In this document: one piece after another, positions 54,755-63,040 of the stretch | Layout: each line of letters begins with the position of its first letter | How positions within the stretch are numbered: position 1 is the stretch's first letter | Assembly (NCBI RefSeq): GCF_009709575.1 | Contig: NZ_WIXO01000001.1 | Span: 1,302,001 to 1,366,000, forward strand | Reading direction: 5' to 3' | From: Streptomyces taklimakanensis | GTDB taxonomy: Bacteria > Actinomycetota > Actinomycetes > Streptomycetales > Streptomycetaceae | DNA: 64,000 bases | Translations under genes and position numbers: made by a program | Notes under the pieces: model-generated | What the model was told of the DNA's origin: nothing | The model's database searches: none | What the model saw: only the letters and a program-made list of their open reading frames with translations

Positions 54755-55810
54755 TCAGGGGCGGACCACGGCGGCCACCGGCATCATCCCGACCGGGTCG
54801 TACCTGACCCGGGCCCCCGGGTGTGGGGCGTGCACGACCTGTCCGCCGCCGACGTACATCCCCACGTGCCCGGCGTCCGGCCCGTAGACGACCAGGTCCC
54901 CCGGGAGCGCCTGCTCCCGCGGGACGCGCCGCCCGGCCCGCGACTGCCCCTGTGAGGTCCGGGGCAGGGAGACCCCGGCCTGGGCGTAGGCCCAGGAGGT
55001 CAGCCCCGAGCAGTCGAACGCGTGCGGTCCGGCCTGGCCCCAGGCGTACGGGGAGCCGACCGCCCGCCGTACGGCCGCCACCGCCGCCGAGGCTCGCGAG
55101 GACGGGCCGCCGGCCCCCGGTGCCGCGGGACGTCCGGTGCCGCGCGAGGCGCGTTCGCGGGCGGCGCGCTCCTCGGACGGGAGCCGGTTGAGGAGCCGCT
55201 GTGCGGCACCGAGCTTGCGTTGGACGGCCGCGCGGTGCCTGCGCAGCGCCTCGCGTCGGTGCCCGAGTTCGGCGAGCTTCCCGCCGGCTCGGGCCCGCTG
55301 TTCCTCCAGCGACCGCACCGCGTGCCGGTACTCCCGGAGCCGGGCGGCCTGACGACTGCTGATCCGGTCCAGGGCGGCGGCCCTGGCCAGGTACTCGTCG
55401 GGCTCGTCGGAGAGGAACAGCGCGAGGGAGGGGGCCACCTCCCCTCCCCGGTACTGGGCCGCCGCCAGGGTTCCCAGGTCGTCCCGCATCCGGTTGACCC
55501 TGGCCTGGTCGCGCGCGGCGGCGCTCTGGGCCCGTTCGACCTGTCCGCGCAGCTCCTCCACGCGTTCGGCGGTGGCGTTGTACTCCTCGGTGGCCTGGGC
55601 CGCCTCGGTGTAGAGCCGGTCCACCCGGGCGTTCAGCGCGGCCGGGGACTCCTCCGCGCCGGGCTCGGCGCCGGCCGGTGCCGCCGTCAGGACCGCGACG
55701 GCGCCGGCCGCGGCGGAGAACGCGGTGGCCCGGACGCCCAGTCCGAACGCTCCGGGGTGCGGGGCGCGTCGCCGCGGGGTGCCGTGTCGGGGGGACCGGT
55801 GCGAGACCAC
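54755..55810 (-). CDS. Secreted NlpC/P60 peptidoglycan endopeptidase (copy 2)
   Basis: 351 residues. The chosen GTG (55808-55810) has AGGGAGAG about 10 nt upstream and gives a twin-arginine-rich N-terminus and signal-like ATAFSAAAGAVAVLTAAPAGA. A coiled coil of Arg/Glu/Ala (about 55-230) is followed by a Pro/Gly linker and the C40 peptidase domain with DCSGLTSWAYAQAGVSLPRT (catalytic Cys267), GHVGMY (His315) and VVHAPH (His327). It should cut the stem peptide of peptidoglycan. It is a close paralogue of the gene at 56127. Confidence 0.9.
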   Translation of the reverse strand: MVSHRSPRHGTPRRRAPHPGAFGLGVRATAFSAAAGAVAVLTAAPAGAEPGAEESPAALNARVDRLYTEAAQATEEYNATAERVEELRGQVERAQSAAARDQARVNRMRDDLGTLAAAQYRGGEVAPSLALFLSDEPDEYLARAAALDRISSRQAARLREYRHAVRSLEEQRARAGGKLAELGHRREALRRHRAAVQRKLGAAQRLLNRLPSEERAARERASRGTGRPAAPGAGGPSSRASAAVAAVRRAVGSPYAWGQAGPHAFDCSGLTSWAYAQAGVSLPRTSQGQSRAGRRVPREQALPGDLVVYGPDAGHVGMYVGGGQVVHAPHPGARVRYDPVGMMPVAAVVRP

Positions 55811-55926
55811 GGTGGAGCCGCTCTCCCTTCCTCTGGGGTGCTCGCGGGCCGCCGCGCGGAAGGTGGGCCGGCGTGTGCCGGTGTGCCGTACGGGTGCGCG
55901 GCCGCCCGTCGGGACGGTGACCGCCG

Positions 55927-55955
55927 AGAGTAGTCGAATCGCCACGCTCGGTTCA
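55927..55955 (-). promoter_or_regulatory. Predicted promoter of NlpC/P60 copy 2
   Basis: On the minus strand TGAACC (55950-55955) and TACTCT (55927-55932) are spaced by 17 bases. The match to consensus is moderate. Transcription would start near 55920, giving a leader of about 110 nt. Confidence 0.35.
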
Positions 55956-56048
55956 CGGTCCGTCACCCCGTGGCCCGCCGGCCCCGGAACCCCTCGCTCC
56001 TCGCCTCCGGCCCAGGTCACGCGGTGGCCGCGGCCGGGGGACGACAAC

Positions 56049-56086
56049 GGCCTCCTCCGTCCGGATTCACCCGGACGAAGGAGGCC
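56049..56086 (-). terminator. Terminator of NlpC/P60 copy 1
   Basis: A 16-bp stem with one mismatch (GGCCTCCTCCGTCCGG against CCGGACGAAGGAGGCC) and a 6-nt loop lies 41 bases past the stop of the copy-1 gene. Confidence 0.75.
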
Positions 56087-56126
56087 GCGGAAGAGGCCGG
56101 AGGGGGCCGGAGCGACTCCGGTCCGC

Positions 56127-57155
56127 TCAGACGCGCACGCCGAACATGAACGGCATGTTGTTGATGGACTCGTAGCGCACGGTGGTGCCCGTCCTGGGGG
56201 CGTGCAGGATCTGCCCGTTGCCGGCGTAGAGGGCGACGTGGTGCAGGTCGCCGTAGAAGAGGACCAGATCGCCCGGGGCGAGCTGGCTCTGGGAGTAGAT
56301 CCTGGTGCCGGCGTTGGCCTGGGCCTGCGAGGTGCGGGGCAGCGAGACCCCGGCCTGGGCGTAGGCCCAGGAGGTCAGCCCCGAGCAGTCGAAGGAGTTG
56401 GGGCCGGTGGCGCCCCAGACGTAGGGCGAGCCGATCTTCGACTGGGCCGCGCCGAGGGCGGCCGAGGCCCGCTGGCTGGCGGAGGCCGTGCTGCCGAGGT
56501 CCACGCGGGCCTCGGAGTTGCGGCTGGCGCGCGCATCCTCGGCGGCCATCTCCCGCCGCTCCTGCGCGGTGAGGCTGTTCAGGAGCCGCCGCGCCTCGGC
56601 GAGCTTGCTCTGGACCTTCTTCTTCTTGTCGCCGAGTTCCTTGCGGGTGTCCTCCAGGTCCTTCAGCTTGTCGGAGGCCTCCTCGCGCTGCTGCGCGAGG
56701 GTCCGCTGCTTGGTCTGGATCTTCTTCAGGGCCGAACTCTGCTTGCTGCCGAGCTGGTCGAGTGCCGAGGCCTTCTCCAGGTAGCTGTCGGGATCGGCGG
56801 AGAGGAACAGCTGCAGGGACGGGTCCATGCCGCCGCCGCGGTACTGGGCGGTGGCCATCGAACCGAGGCTGTCGCGCAGGTCGTTGAGTTCGTCCTGGCC
56901 TCGCGCGACGCTGTCCTGCAGGTTGCTGATCTGCTTCTCCAGCTTCTCCTGCTTCTCCTTGGCGCCGTTGTACTTCTCGGTGGCGGCCTCGGCCTCCTCG
57001 TAGAGTTTGTCGACCTTGGCCTTGACTTCCTTCTTGGTGGGCTTCGGATCGGCGTGGGCCGCCTGGGAGGTGAGCGCGACCGCCGCTGCTGCGGTCGCGG
57101 TGAGCACGGTCACCCGGGTGCGGTTCGGCTGCTTGGGTCGACGGTGGGACGCCAC
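56127..57155 (-). CDS. Secreted NlpC/P60 peptidoglycan endopeptidase (copy 1)
   Basis: 342 residues with a signal-like VTVLTATAAAAVALTSQAAHA (about 15-35), a Lys/Glu/Ala coiled coil (about 45-220) and the C40 peptidase domain: DCSGLTSWAYAQAGVSLPRT (Cys257), HHVALY (His305/306) and ILHAPR (His318). Typical of Streptomyces P60 hydrolases that cleave stem peptides and are needed for growth and germination. The GTG at 57153-57155 has GGAGC 10 nt upstream. It is preceded by a long structured leader. The next gene downstream (54755) is a paralogue. Confidence 0.92.
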   Translation of the reverse strand: MASHRRPKQPNRTRVTVLTATAAAAVALTSQAAHADPKPTKKEVKAKVDKLYEEAEAATEKYNGAKEKQEKLEKQISNLQDSVARGQDELNDLRDSLGSMATAQYRGGGMDPSLQLFLSADPDSYLEKASALDQLGSKQSSALKKIQTKQRTLAQQREEASDKLKDLEDTRKELGDKKKKVQSKLAEARRLLNSLTAQERREMAAEDARASRNSEARVDLGSTASASQRASAALGAAQSKIGSPYVWGATGPNSFDCSGLTSWAYAQAGVSLPRTSQAQANAGTRIYSQSQLAPGDLVLFYGDLHHVALYAGNGQILHAPRTGTTVRYESINNMPFMFGVRV

Positions 57156-57284
57156 TGGGGCGAGCTCCTTCTTCCTCAGCCGCCTGCCGGAGGTGGTTGG
57201 CCACCCGGCTCCGCGATGAGCGCCGCGGATTCGGCGGTACCCCCGCTGCCACCCCGGTTGGGTGATCAACCGCGCGGAGGTTCG
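57156..57284 (-). promoter_or_regulatory. Long structured 5' leader, candidate c-di-AMP (ydaO-like) riboswitch
   Basis: The leader (about 129 nt from the predicted start) contains blocks like those of ydaO-type c-di-AMP riboswitches. GCCGAATCCG, a hairpin, and CGGAGCCGGG occur in order, and CCGCC pairs with GGCGG 13 nt before the GGAG site. Those riboswitches precede Streptomyces cell-wall hydrolases. The expected GGGGTGAATC block and second half are missing or diverged, so the class is uncertain. A second hairpin is GGTTG/CAACC with loop ATCACC. Confidence 0.45.
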
Positions 57285-57290
57285 GGCCAG

Positions 57291-57319
57291 ACACTAGCCA
57301 TGCGCCGTGGTCGCTTCAA
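57291..57319 (-). promoter_or_regulatory. Predicted promoter of NlpC/P60 copy 1
   Basis: On the minus strand TTGAAG (57314-57319) and TAGTGT (57291-57296) are spaced by 17 bases. The start would be near 57284, exactly where the structured leader begins. Confidence 0.55.
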
Positions 57320-57530
57320 ATCATCATGGGAAAAAACCCGCCCGACGGCCACATCCTTTACCATCGGCCCACTGCCGGCGACCGGGCGCTGACGCTGCGT
57401 TCCCATTCGACGGACATTTCGGGCCGCTCCGCGCTCTTCTGACGGCTCGTCGGATCCTGCCGGACCATACCCCGCGCCGCGCCGTCCCACACCCGCCCCG
57501 CGGACGGTGGAGACCCGGCCGGCGCCGGCC

Positions 57531-58877
57531 TCAGGTGCGGCCGAGCCGGCGCAGCAACAGCACGGACGACACGGGGCGGGCACCGGCCGCGGCCACCCCG
57601 TCGGCCACTTCGCGGTCCGCCGAGACCACGACCACCGGACGCCCCGGGGGTTCGGCGCGCACCAGCCGGCGGATCAGTTCGTCGGCGGTCTGTCCGGGCT
57701 TGCTGAACAGCACCCGCACCCCCCTCGGCGGTGCCAGCAGCACCGGCGTCGCCAGGTCCGCGCCGTCGAAGACACAGGTCACCTCGGTGCCGGTCTGCGC
57801 CGCCAGCCCCGCCAGCCCGCCCAGCAGTCGCAGCCTCTGCTTCTCCAGCGGCAGCGACGGATACCCGGTCTTGGTGACGTTGTAGCCGTCCACCACCAGG
57901 TGCGACTGGGGCAGCGCCAACAACTGGTCGAGCAGCGCCGGGTCGTCCTCGGCCAGGGCGCGCCGCGCGATGTCCCGGGGCGTCATCCGCCCCGGCTCCA
58001 CCGCCTCCACGGTCTCCGCCGGACGGTGGGTGGCGGGCGGCAGGGCGAGTTCGCGCCGCAGCCCCTGGGCCGCGTCCAGCACCGTGTCCAGCAACAGCCG
58101 CAGCCGCATGTCCTCCACGCTGCGTCCCTCGCGCACCGCCCGACGGCTCGCCTCCAGGGCCGCCTCCGCCTCCGACAGCCGTGCCCGCAGGCGTCGCGCC
58201 TCGTTCTCGGCCTTCGTCTTCTCCGCGGCGGCCGTGGCCCGCGCCTCCTCCAGCTCCGCGCGCGCCTTGCGCGCCGCCGCCTCGCCGCGCTTGACGTCGC
58301 TGAGCGCGCTGCGCAGCCTGCGGTGCAGGGAGTCGTTCTCCTTGCGGACGGTCTCCAGCTCGGCGCGGAGCTGCTCGGTGTCGGTGCGCGCGGCGGTCCT
58401 GGCCCTCGCCAGCTCCTCGCGGAGCCGGGCCAGCTCGCGCTGGGCCTCCTCCCCCGCCCGCTCGGCCTGCGCCCGCTGGGCCTCCTCCCCCGCCGCGGCG
58501 ACGAGCTTGGCCCACCCCTCCGGGCGCACCACATAGGCGACCGCGGCCACGTCCACCGGATCGGCGGCGGCCGGGAAGGTGCCTTCCTCCACGGCGCCGG
58601 CCAGCTCCGGCAGCGCCTCGCGCAGCCGTTCGGCGACGCGCTGCCGGAAGACCGGGTCGCTCTCCAGCGCGGCGGCCATCGCGTTGCCCGCGAAGCGAAC
58701 CCGTCGCTGGGGGGTGAAACGGGCGTACTGCCGCAGCGGGGCGGGGAGTTCGACGACGCTGAACCCGCCGAGCGCGTCCCCGGTCAGCGCCACCACCCGG
58801 CGACGCACCTTCTCCGGCAGCGGGCGCTCCAACGCCTCGTCGGCGGGCTCGCGCTCACCACCCGTCCGTTCCACCAC
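57531..58877 (-). CDS. NYN-domain (PIN-like) predicted RNA-binding/ribonuclease protein
   Basis: 448 residues in three parts: an N-terminal domain (about 1-125), a long Arg/Glu/Ala coiled coil (about 125-265), and a C-terminal YacP-type NYN domain beginning HLVVDGYNVTKTG (VDGYN at 329-333) with VTCVFDGADLA and VVVVSADREVADG, whose acidic residues resemble a PIN nuclease site. Such proteins are thought to process or bind RNA. GTG start at 58875-58877. It lies 19 bases after the zinc-ribbon gene on the same strand, so the two form one unit. Confidence 0.87.
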   Translation of the reverse strand: MVERTGGEREPADEALERPLPEKVRRRVVALTGDALGGFSVVELPAPLRQYARFTPQRRVRFAGNAMAAALESDPVFRQRVAERLREALPELAGAVEEGTFPAAADPVDVAAVAYVVRPEGWAKLVAAAGEEAQRAQAERAGEEAQRELARLREELARARTAARTDTEQLRAELETVRKENDSLHRRLRSALSDVKRGEAAARKARAELEEARATAAAEKTKAENEARRLRARLSEAEAALEASRRAVREGRSVEDMRLRLLLDTVLDAAQGLRRELALPPATHRPAETVEAVEPGRMTPRDIARRALAEDDPALLDQLLALPQSHLVVDGYNVTKTGYPSLPLEKQRLRLLGGLAGLAAQTGTEVTCVFDGADLATPVLLAPPRGVRVLFSKPGQTADELIRRLVRAEPPGRPVVVVSADREVADGVAAAGARPVSSVLLLRRLGRT

Positions 58878-58896
58878 GGTTCACACCCGCCCGTCG

Positions 58897-59136
58897 TCAC
58901 ACCTGCGCGCCGGGACGGTCCACCAGCTCGACCTGGTCCACCGCGTTGCACCAGCGGCAGCGCACCGACTCGATCGTCTCACTGAGCACCTCGCGCTCCT
59001 CGACCTTCGGCTCCCCGGCCAGGTCCAGATGGACGTACTCCACCACCTTGCTGGAGCGCGTCACGTCGAAACGGGTGAGGTTGCCGCACATGGTGCAGCG
59101 CCAACGCGTTCCTTCGTTCGGTCGGGGAACCGGCAT
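58897..59136 (-). CDS. Small zinc-ribbon protein
   Basis: 79 residues from the ATG at 59134-59136, which has GGAAAGGACGAG upstream; the longer frame to 59187 adds only low-complexity residues. Two CxxC pairs, CTMC near residue 14 and CRWC near residue 60, form a single zinc ribbon, with RFDVTRSSKVVEYVHLDL between them. I do not recognise a named function; similar small proteins sit beside NYN genes in streptomycetes and could be RNA- or DNA-binding partners. Confidence 0.85.
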   Translation of the reverse strand: MPVPRPNEGTRWRCTMCGNLTRFDVTRSSKVVEYVHLDLAGEPKVEEREVLSETIESVRCRWCNAVDQVELVDRPGAQV

Positions 59137-59686
59137 CGTGCTCGTCCTTTCCTCGGTCTTCCCTGCGCCGCCGGTGCCTTCGGGCACCGGCGGCCTTCCG
59201 GGCGTTCCTGCTCGTCCCGTGTGGTCGTCCTGTCGCTCCCGCTGTCCTCGTCACCCTCGTCGTGTCCAGCGCCCCCGACGTCCCGGACGCCCTCGTGCGG
59301 CCTGTCCGCCGCCGCGCCGCCCGTCGCACGACCGGGGTATTCACGCAACCCTACGGCCTGGGACGGCGCGGTGTGTCGCGGCGTGCGGCCCGTATCCGAG
59401 CCGACACCGGCCGGCGCCCACCGGCACCGTCCGTCCCGTGGGCCCCGTTGCGTCCATCCTCTCCCCGGGCCGGGGACCGCACCACGCCGCCCGCGCCGGC
59501 TCCGCGACGGAACGCGGGGTCCGCTCGTCCCGGACCGGGCCGTGCTCGCGGGCCCCGGGACGCGTCGGGCTACAGTGATCGGGCCGGATCCGGCGGCCAA
59601 GGGAACCGAAGTCCCCCGGGTGACGCCGCCCGCGGCGGCCCCGCCGCGGCACTTCCCCGCGAGACTCCCCCGAAGAAGGGAAGACC
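59137..59686. other. Divergent 550-bp region without a supported gene
   Basis: The longest non-coding stretch in the window, between the zinc-ribbon gene (minus) and the RAM-domain gene (plus). It contains the hairpin at 59167-59194, a possible -10 TAGGGT on minus at 59348-59353 and TACAGT on plus at 59571-59576. Open frames exist on both strands (e.g. 59262-59690 plus, 59341-59730 minus), but none has a good ribosome binding site or recognisable protein, and codon usage looks like spillover of high G+C. Confidence 0.5.
59167..59194. other. Strong 12-bp hairpin with TTCG loop upstream of the zinc-ribbon gene
   Basis: GCCGCCGGTGCC and GGCACCGGCGGC form a perfect stem with TTCG on plus (CGAA on minus). 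It lies 30 bases before the zinc-ribbon start, so it would sit in that gene's mRNA leader rather than act as a terminator for an obvious upstream gene. Confidence 0.5.
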
Positions 59687-59968
59687 GTGATCACCTCGAT
59701 CGTGCTCATCAAGACCAGCACCGACCGCATCCCGGAGATCGCCGAGCAGATCGCCGCTCTGGAGGGGGTCAGCGAGGTCTATTCGGTGACCGGTGCCCAC
59801 GACCTGATCGCCATGGTGCGGGTGGCCCGGCACGACGACCTCGCCGAGGTCATCCCGGGCCGCATCAGCAAGGTCCCCGGCGTGGAGTCCACCGAGACCC
59901 ACATAGCCTTCCGGACCTACTCCCAGCACGACCTGGAAGCCGCCTTCGCCATCGGCCTGGACTCCTAG
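59687..59968 (+). CDS. Stand-alone Lrp/AsnC ligand-binding (RAM) domain protein
   Basis: 93 residues consisting only of the RAM/AsnC effector domain: SIVLIKTSTDRIPEIAEQIA, then EVYSVTGAHDLIAMVRVA, and RISKVPGVESTETHIAFRTY. No DNA-binding helix-turn-helix is present, so it is a "demi-RAM" that may bind amino acids and form mixed oligomers with full-length Lrp. GTG start with AAGGGAAG upstream. TACAGT at 59571-59576 could be its promoter -10. It converges on trpD; the nearby trp gene is suggestive but not proof of a role in Trp sensing. Confidence 0.93.
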   Translation: MITSIVLIKTSTDRIPEIAEQIAALEGVSEVYSVTGAHDLIAMVRVARHDDLAEVIPGRISKVPGVESTETHIAFRTYSQHDLEAAFAIGLDS

Positions 59969-59983
59969 GCCCCGGCACGGACC

Positions 59984-60019
59984 GGGCCCCGGTCACCTCG
60001 TCCGTGGTGACCGGGGCCC
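59984..60019. terminator. Bidirectional terminator between RAM gene and trpD
   Basis: GGGCCCCGGTCACC and GGTGACCGGGGCCC form a perfect 14-bp stem with an 8-nt loop, 16 bases after the RAM gene and 114 bases past trpD. Confidence 0.8.
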
Positions 60020-60132
60020 GTCGACTTTCCCCCTCCGCCCCGCGTTCCGTCGGCGCACGGCCGGCGGAGCGCTCCACGAGCCGCCACGGGCCGCGCGGGC
60101 CGGCGGGGCGCGGGGGGACCACAGCGGCGCGT

Positions 60133-61200
60133 TCAGGCGTTGCTGGCGGCCACCCAGCGCTCCAGGGCCGCCCTGGCCGCGCCGGAGTCGATCGACTCCG
60201 CCGCCCGCTCCATCCCCGCCGCGATCCCCTCGGCCAGCGGGGTGCCGGCGGCCGGCTCCAGGGCGACCAGCGCGGCGGCGGAGTTGAGCAGCACGGCGTC
60301 CCGCACGGGGCCGCGTTCGCCGTCCAGCACGCGGCGCGCCACGTCCGCGTTGTGGGCGGGGTCCCCGCCGCGCAGCGCCTCCAGCGGCACCGGGTCGATG
60401 CCGACCTCCCGCGGGTCGAAGACCTCCCGGCGCACCTCGCCGTTCCGGACCACCCACACCGTCGAGGTGCCCGTCACGGTCAGTTCGTCCAGGCCGTCGT
60501 CGCCCCGGAAGACCAGGGCGGAGGTCCCGCGTTCGGCGAGCACGCCCGCCATGATCGGCGCCATCCGGGCGTCGGCGACTCCGGTGGCCTGGGCGCCCAC
60601 CCGGGCCGGGTTGGTCAGGGGACCGAGGAAGTTGAAGGTCGTCGCGACGCCCAGTTCCTTCCGGGCGGCCGCCACGTGGCGCAGGGAGGGGTGGAAGCGC
60701 ACCGCGAAACAGAAGCTGATGCCGGCCTCGACCGCGACCTCGGCGACCCGCCGGGGGGTGAGGTCCAGGTTGATCCCCAGCTTCTCCAGGACGTCCGAGG
60801 AGCCGCTGGCGCTGGAGGCGGCGCGGTTGCCGTGCTTGACGACCCGGGCGCCCGTGCCGGCCACCACGATCGAGGACATCGTCGAGATGTTGACCGTTCT
60901 GGCCCGGTCGCCGCCGGTACCGACGATGTCGACCGACGGGCCGGGCACCTCGATGACGTTGGCGTGCTCGTACATCGCGCGGACCAGGCCCGTGACCTCG
61001 TCGACCGTCTCCCCCTTGGCGCGCAGCGCCACGGCGAAACCGGCGATCTGGGCGTCGGTCGCCTCGCCGCGCATGATGCGGTCCATCGCCCACGCGGTGC
61101 TGTCGGCGGACAGGTCCTCACCGGCCAGCAGCGCGCTCAGCACGTCCGGCCAGGTGCGGGCCGCCACGGTGTCGCCTCCGGTAGGGGTAGCAGCACTCAT
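60133..61200 (-). CDS. trpD: Anthranilate phosphoribosyltransferase
   Basis: Second dedicated step of tryptophan synthesis: anthranilate plus PRPP gives phosphoribosyl-anthranilate. 355 residues from the ATG at 61198-61200, which has AGGAG 8 nt upstream (the GTG at 61209 is rejected). The PRPP/anthranilate motifs are [56 protein letters not shown] and [10 protein letters not shown]. Alone on this strand, upstream of qcrB's terminator; the other trp genes are not in the window apart from the fused anthranilate synthase 25 kb away. Confidence 0.96.
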   Translation of the reverse strand: MSAATPTGGDTVAARTWPDVLSALLAGEDLSADSTAWAMDRIMRGEATDAQIAGFAVALRAKGETVDEVTGLVRAMYEHANVIEVPGPSVDIVGTGGDRARTVNISTMSSIVVAGTGARVVKHGNRAASSASGSSDVLEKLGINLDLTPRRVAEVAVEAGISFCFAVRFHPSLRHVAAARKELGVATTFNFLGPLTNPARVGAQATGVADARMAPIMAGVLAERGTSALVFRGDDGLDELTVTGTSTVWVVRNGEVRREVFDPREVGIDPVPLEALRGGDPAHNADVARRVLDGERGPVRDAVLLNSAAALVALEPAAGTPLAEGIAAGMERAAESIDSGAARAALERWVAASNA

Positions 61201-61342
61201 GGGAATCACTCCTGGCGTGTTCGATACGGGGGCCGGATGTCCGCGGCGGCCCGCGGTCAGCCTAGCGGGAGCGCCGGCCGGGCCATGCCCGATGCCCGCA
61301 CTCCGGACGGGCGGGGCGGCGCGCGCCCCCGGGAAGACGCCG

Positions 61343-61376
61343 GGGCCCCGGCCCTCCCGAGAGAGGACCGGGGCCC
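61343..61376. terminator. Terminator of the qcr operon
   Basis: GGGCCCCGGCCCTC and GAGGACCGGGGCCC form a 14-bp stem with one mismatch and a 6-nt loop, 27 bases beyond the qcrB stop on the minus strand. Confidence 0.7.
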
Positions 61377-61402
61377 GCGTGTGGCGACTTCCGGGTGTTC
61401 CG

Positions 61403-63040
61403 TCAGTGGTGGCCGTGGCCGCTGGTGAGCTCCTTGTACTCCTCCGTCGTCGGCTTGGGGATCTGGTTGCCCTCGCCGTAGTAGCCGTGGCTGAGCTTGG
61501 CGCGGAGCTTCCGGATGGGACCGACCTTGCGGGTCACACCGTTCTCGTCCGTCTCCGGGCCGATCTCCAGCGGCTTGTACTGCTCGTGCGCGGTGAGCGT
61601 GTGGAGCTTCTCCTGGGAGAGCGGCTCGTGCACCTCGATGAACTCACCGTGCGGCAGCCGCTTGATGATGCCGCTCTCACGGCCGTGGAGCACCTTCTCG
61701 CGGTCGCGCCGCTGCAGCCCCAGGCAGATCCGCTTGGTGACGATGAAGACGATCACCGGCACCGCGAAGAAGCCGATCCGGACGAACCAGGTGATGGCGT
61801 TGATCGACAGGTGGAAGTGGGTGGCCCACAGGTCGTTCCCACCGCCGATCAGGCACACGAAGTACAGGCTGAGCCAGGCCGTGCCGAACGCGGTGCGCGT
61901 CGGGGCGTTGCGCGGGCGGTCCAGGATGTGGTGCTCGCGCTTGTCGCCCGTCACCCAGGACTCGATGAACGGGTACAGGGCGATCGCCGCCAGGATCAGC
62001 GGGAAGATCATCAGCGGGATGAACACGCCCAGGTTGAGGGTGTAGCCGCCCGGCAGCACCATCTCCCAGCCCGGCATGGCGCGGATCAGGCCCTCGGAGA
62101 AGCCCATGTACCAGTCGGGCTGCGCGTTGGTGGACACCTGGTCCGGCCGGTACGGGCCCAGCACCCAGACCGGGTTGATCGTCACCGTCGCCGCGATCAC
62201 CGCGATGATGCCGAAGACCAGGAAGAAGAAGCCTCCCGCCTTGGCCATGTAGACCGGCAGCAGCGGCATGCCGACGACGTTCTTCTCCGTCCGGCCGGGA
62301 CCGGCGAACTGGGTGTGCTTGTGGTAGAAGACCAGGATCAGGTGCGCCACCACCAGGCCGAGCATGATGCCGGGCAGCAGCAGCACGTGCGCCACGAAGA
62401 ACCGCGGGATGATCTCCGTGCCCGGGAACTCGCCGCCGAACAGGAACATGGCGAGGTAGGTGCCCACCACCGGCACGGAGAGGATCGCGCCCTCCATGAA
62501 CCGGATGCCGGTGCCCGACAGCAGGTCGTCCGGGAGCGAGTAGCCGGTGAAGCCGGTGAACATGCCCAGCACCAGCAGCAGGAAGCCGAACAGCCAGTTG
62601 ATCTCGCGCGGCTTGCGGAACGCGCCGGTGTAGAAGACGCGCATCATGTGCACGAACATGCCGACCAGGAACACCAGCGCGGCCCAGTGGTGGATCTGCC
62701 GCATGAGCAGACCGCCGCGGACGTCGAAGCTGATGTCCAGCGTCGAGGCGTACGCCTCCGACATGTGCACACCCTGCATCGGCACGTAGGCGCCGTGGTA
62801 CTCCACCTCGGCCATGCTCGGGTGGAAGAACAGCGTCAGGTAGACACCGGTCAGGATGATGATGATGAAGCTGTAGAGGCAGACCTCTCCGAGCATGAAG
62901 GACCAGTGGTCCGGAAAGATCTTGCGCATGTTGGCCTTGGCCAGGGTGTAGATCCCCAGCCGTCCGTCGGCCCAGTCCGCGACCCGCTCGCCGGCGGGCG
63001 CCTTGCCCCGGCGCTTCGGGGCGTCGCCTGCAGTACTCAT
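61403..63040 (-). CDS. qcrB: Cytochrome bc1 complex cytochrome b subunit
   Basis: 545 residues, core membrane subunit of the bc1-aa3 supercomplex that oxidises menaquinol. Eight or more helices; the heme-ligating His pairs lie in [20 protein letters not shown] (first helix pair) and [27 protein letters not shown] (second), and [16 protein letters not shown] is the Qo-site loop. The C-terminal 110 residues are a soluble actinobacterial extension ending in HGHH. The ATG overlaps the qcrA stop (ATGA). A hairpin follows. Confidence 0.96.
   Translation of the reverse strand: MSTAGDAPKRRGKAPAGERVADWADGRLGIYTLAKANMRKIFPDHWSFMLGEVCLYSFIIIILTGVYLTLFFHPSMAEVEYHGAYVPMQGVHMSEAYASTLDISFDVRGGLLMRQIHHWAALVFLVGMFVHMMRVFYTGAFRKPREINWLFGFLLLVLGMFTGFTGYSLPDDLLSGTGIRFMEGAILSVPVVGTYLAMFLFGGEFPGTEIIPRFFVAHVLLLPGIMLGLVVAHLILVFYHKHTQFAGPGRTEKNVVGMPLLPVYMAKAGGFFFLVFGIIAVIAATVTINPVWVLGPYRPDQVSTNAQPDWYMGFSEGLIRAMPGWEMVLPGGYTLNLGVFIPLMIFPLILAAIALYPFIESWVTGDKREHHILDRPRNAPTRTAFGTAWLSLYFVCLIGGGNDLWATHFHLSINAITWFVRIGFFAVPVIVFIVTKRICLGLQRRDREKVLHGRESGIIKRLPHGEFIEVHEPLSQEKLHTLTAHEQYKPLEIGPETDENGVTRKVGPIRKLRAKLSHGYYGEGNQIPKPTTEEYKELTSGHGHH

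Larger units (their letters stand above)
55811..56126. other. Intergenic region between two NlpC/P60 genes
   Basis: About 315 bases. It contains the terminator of the upstream copy (56049-56086) and a probable promoter for the downstream copy (55927-55955). No reading frame is supported; the frame open to 56047 lacks a ribosome binding site. No structured leader like that of the upstream copy is visible. Confidence 0.6.
57156..57530. other. Intergenic region between copy-1 P60 and NYN genes
   Basis: About 375 bases. The left part is the structured leader and promoter of the P60 gene. The stretch 57300-57360 is unusually A/T-rich for this chromosome (ATGGGAAAAAACCC on plus, a T6 run on minus). 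The remainder up to the NYN stop shows no gene. Confidence 0.55.

Noticed and set aside
57325..57345. T6 run on minus as an intrinsic terminator of the NYN gene
   Set aside because: The stem before it (GGG/CCC) is too short and lies about 190 bases beyond the stop; an A/T-rich promoter environment fits better.
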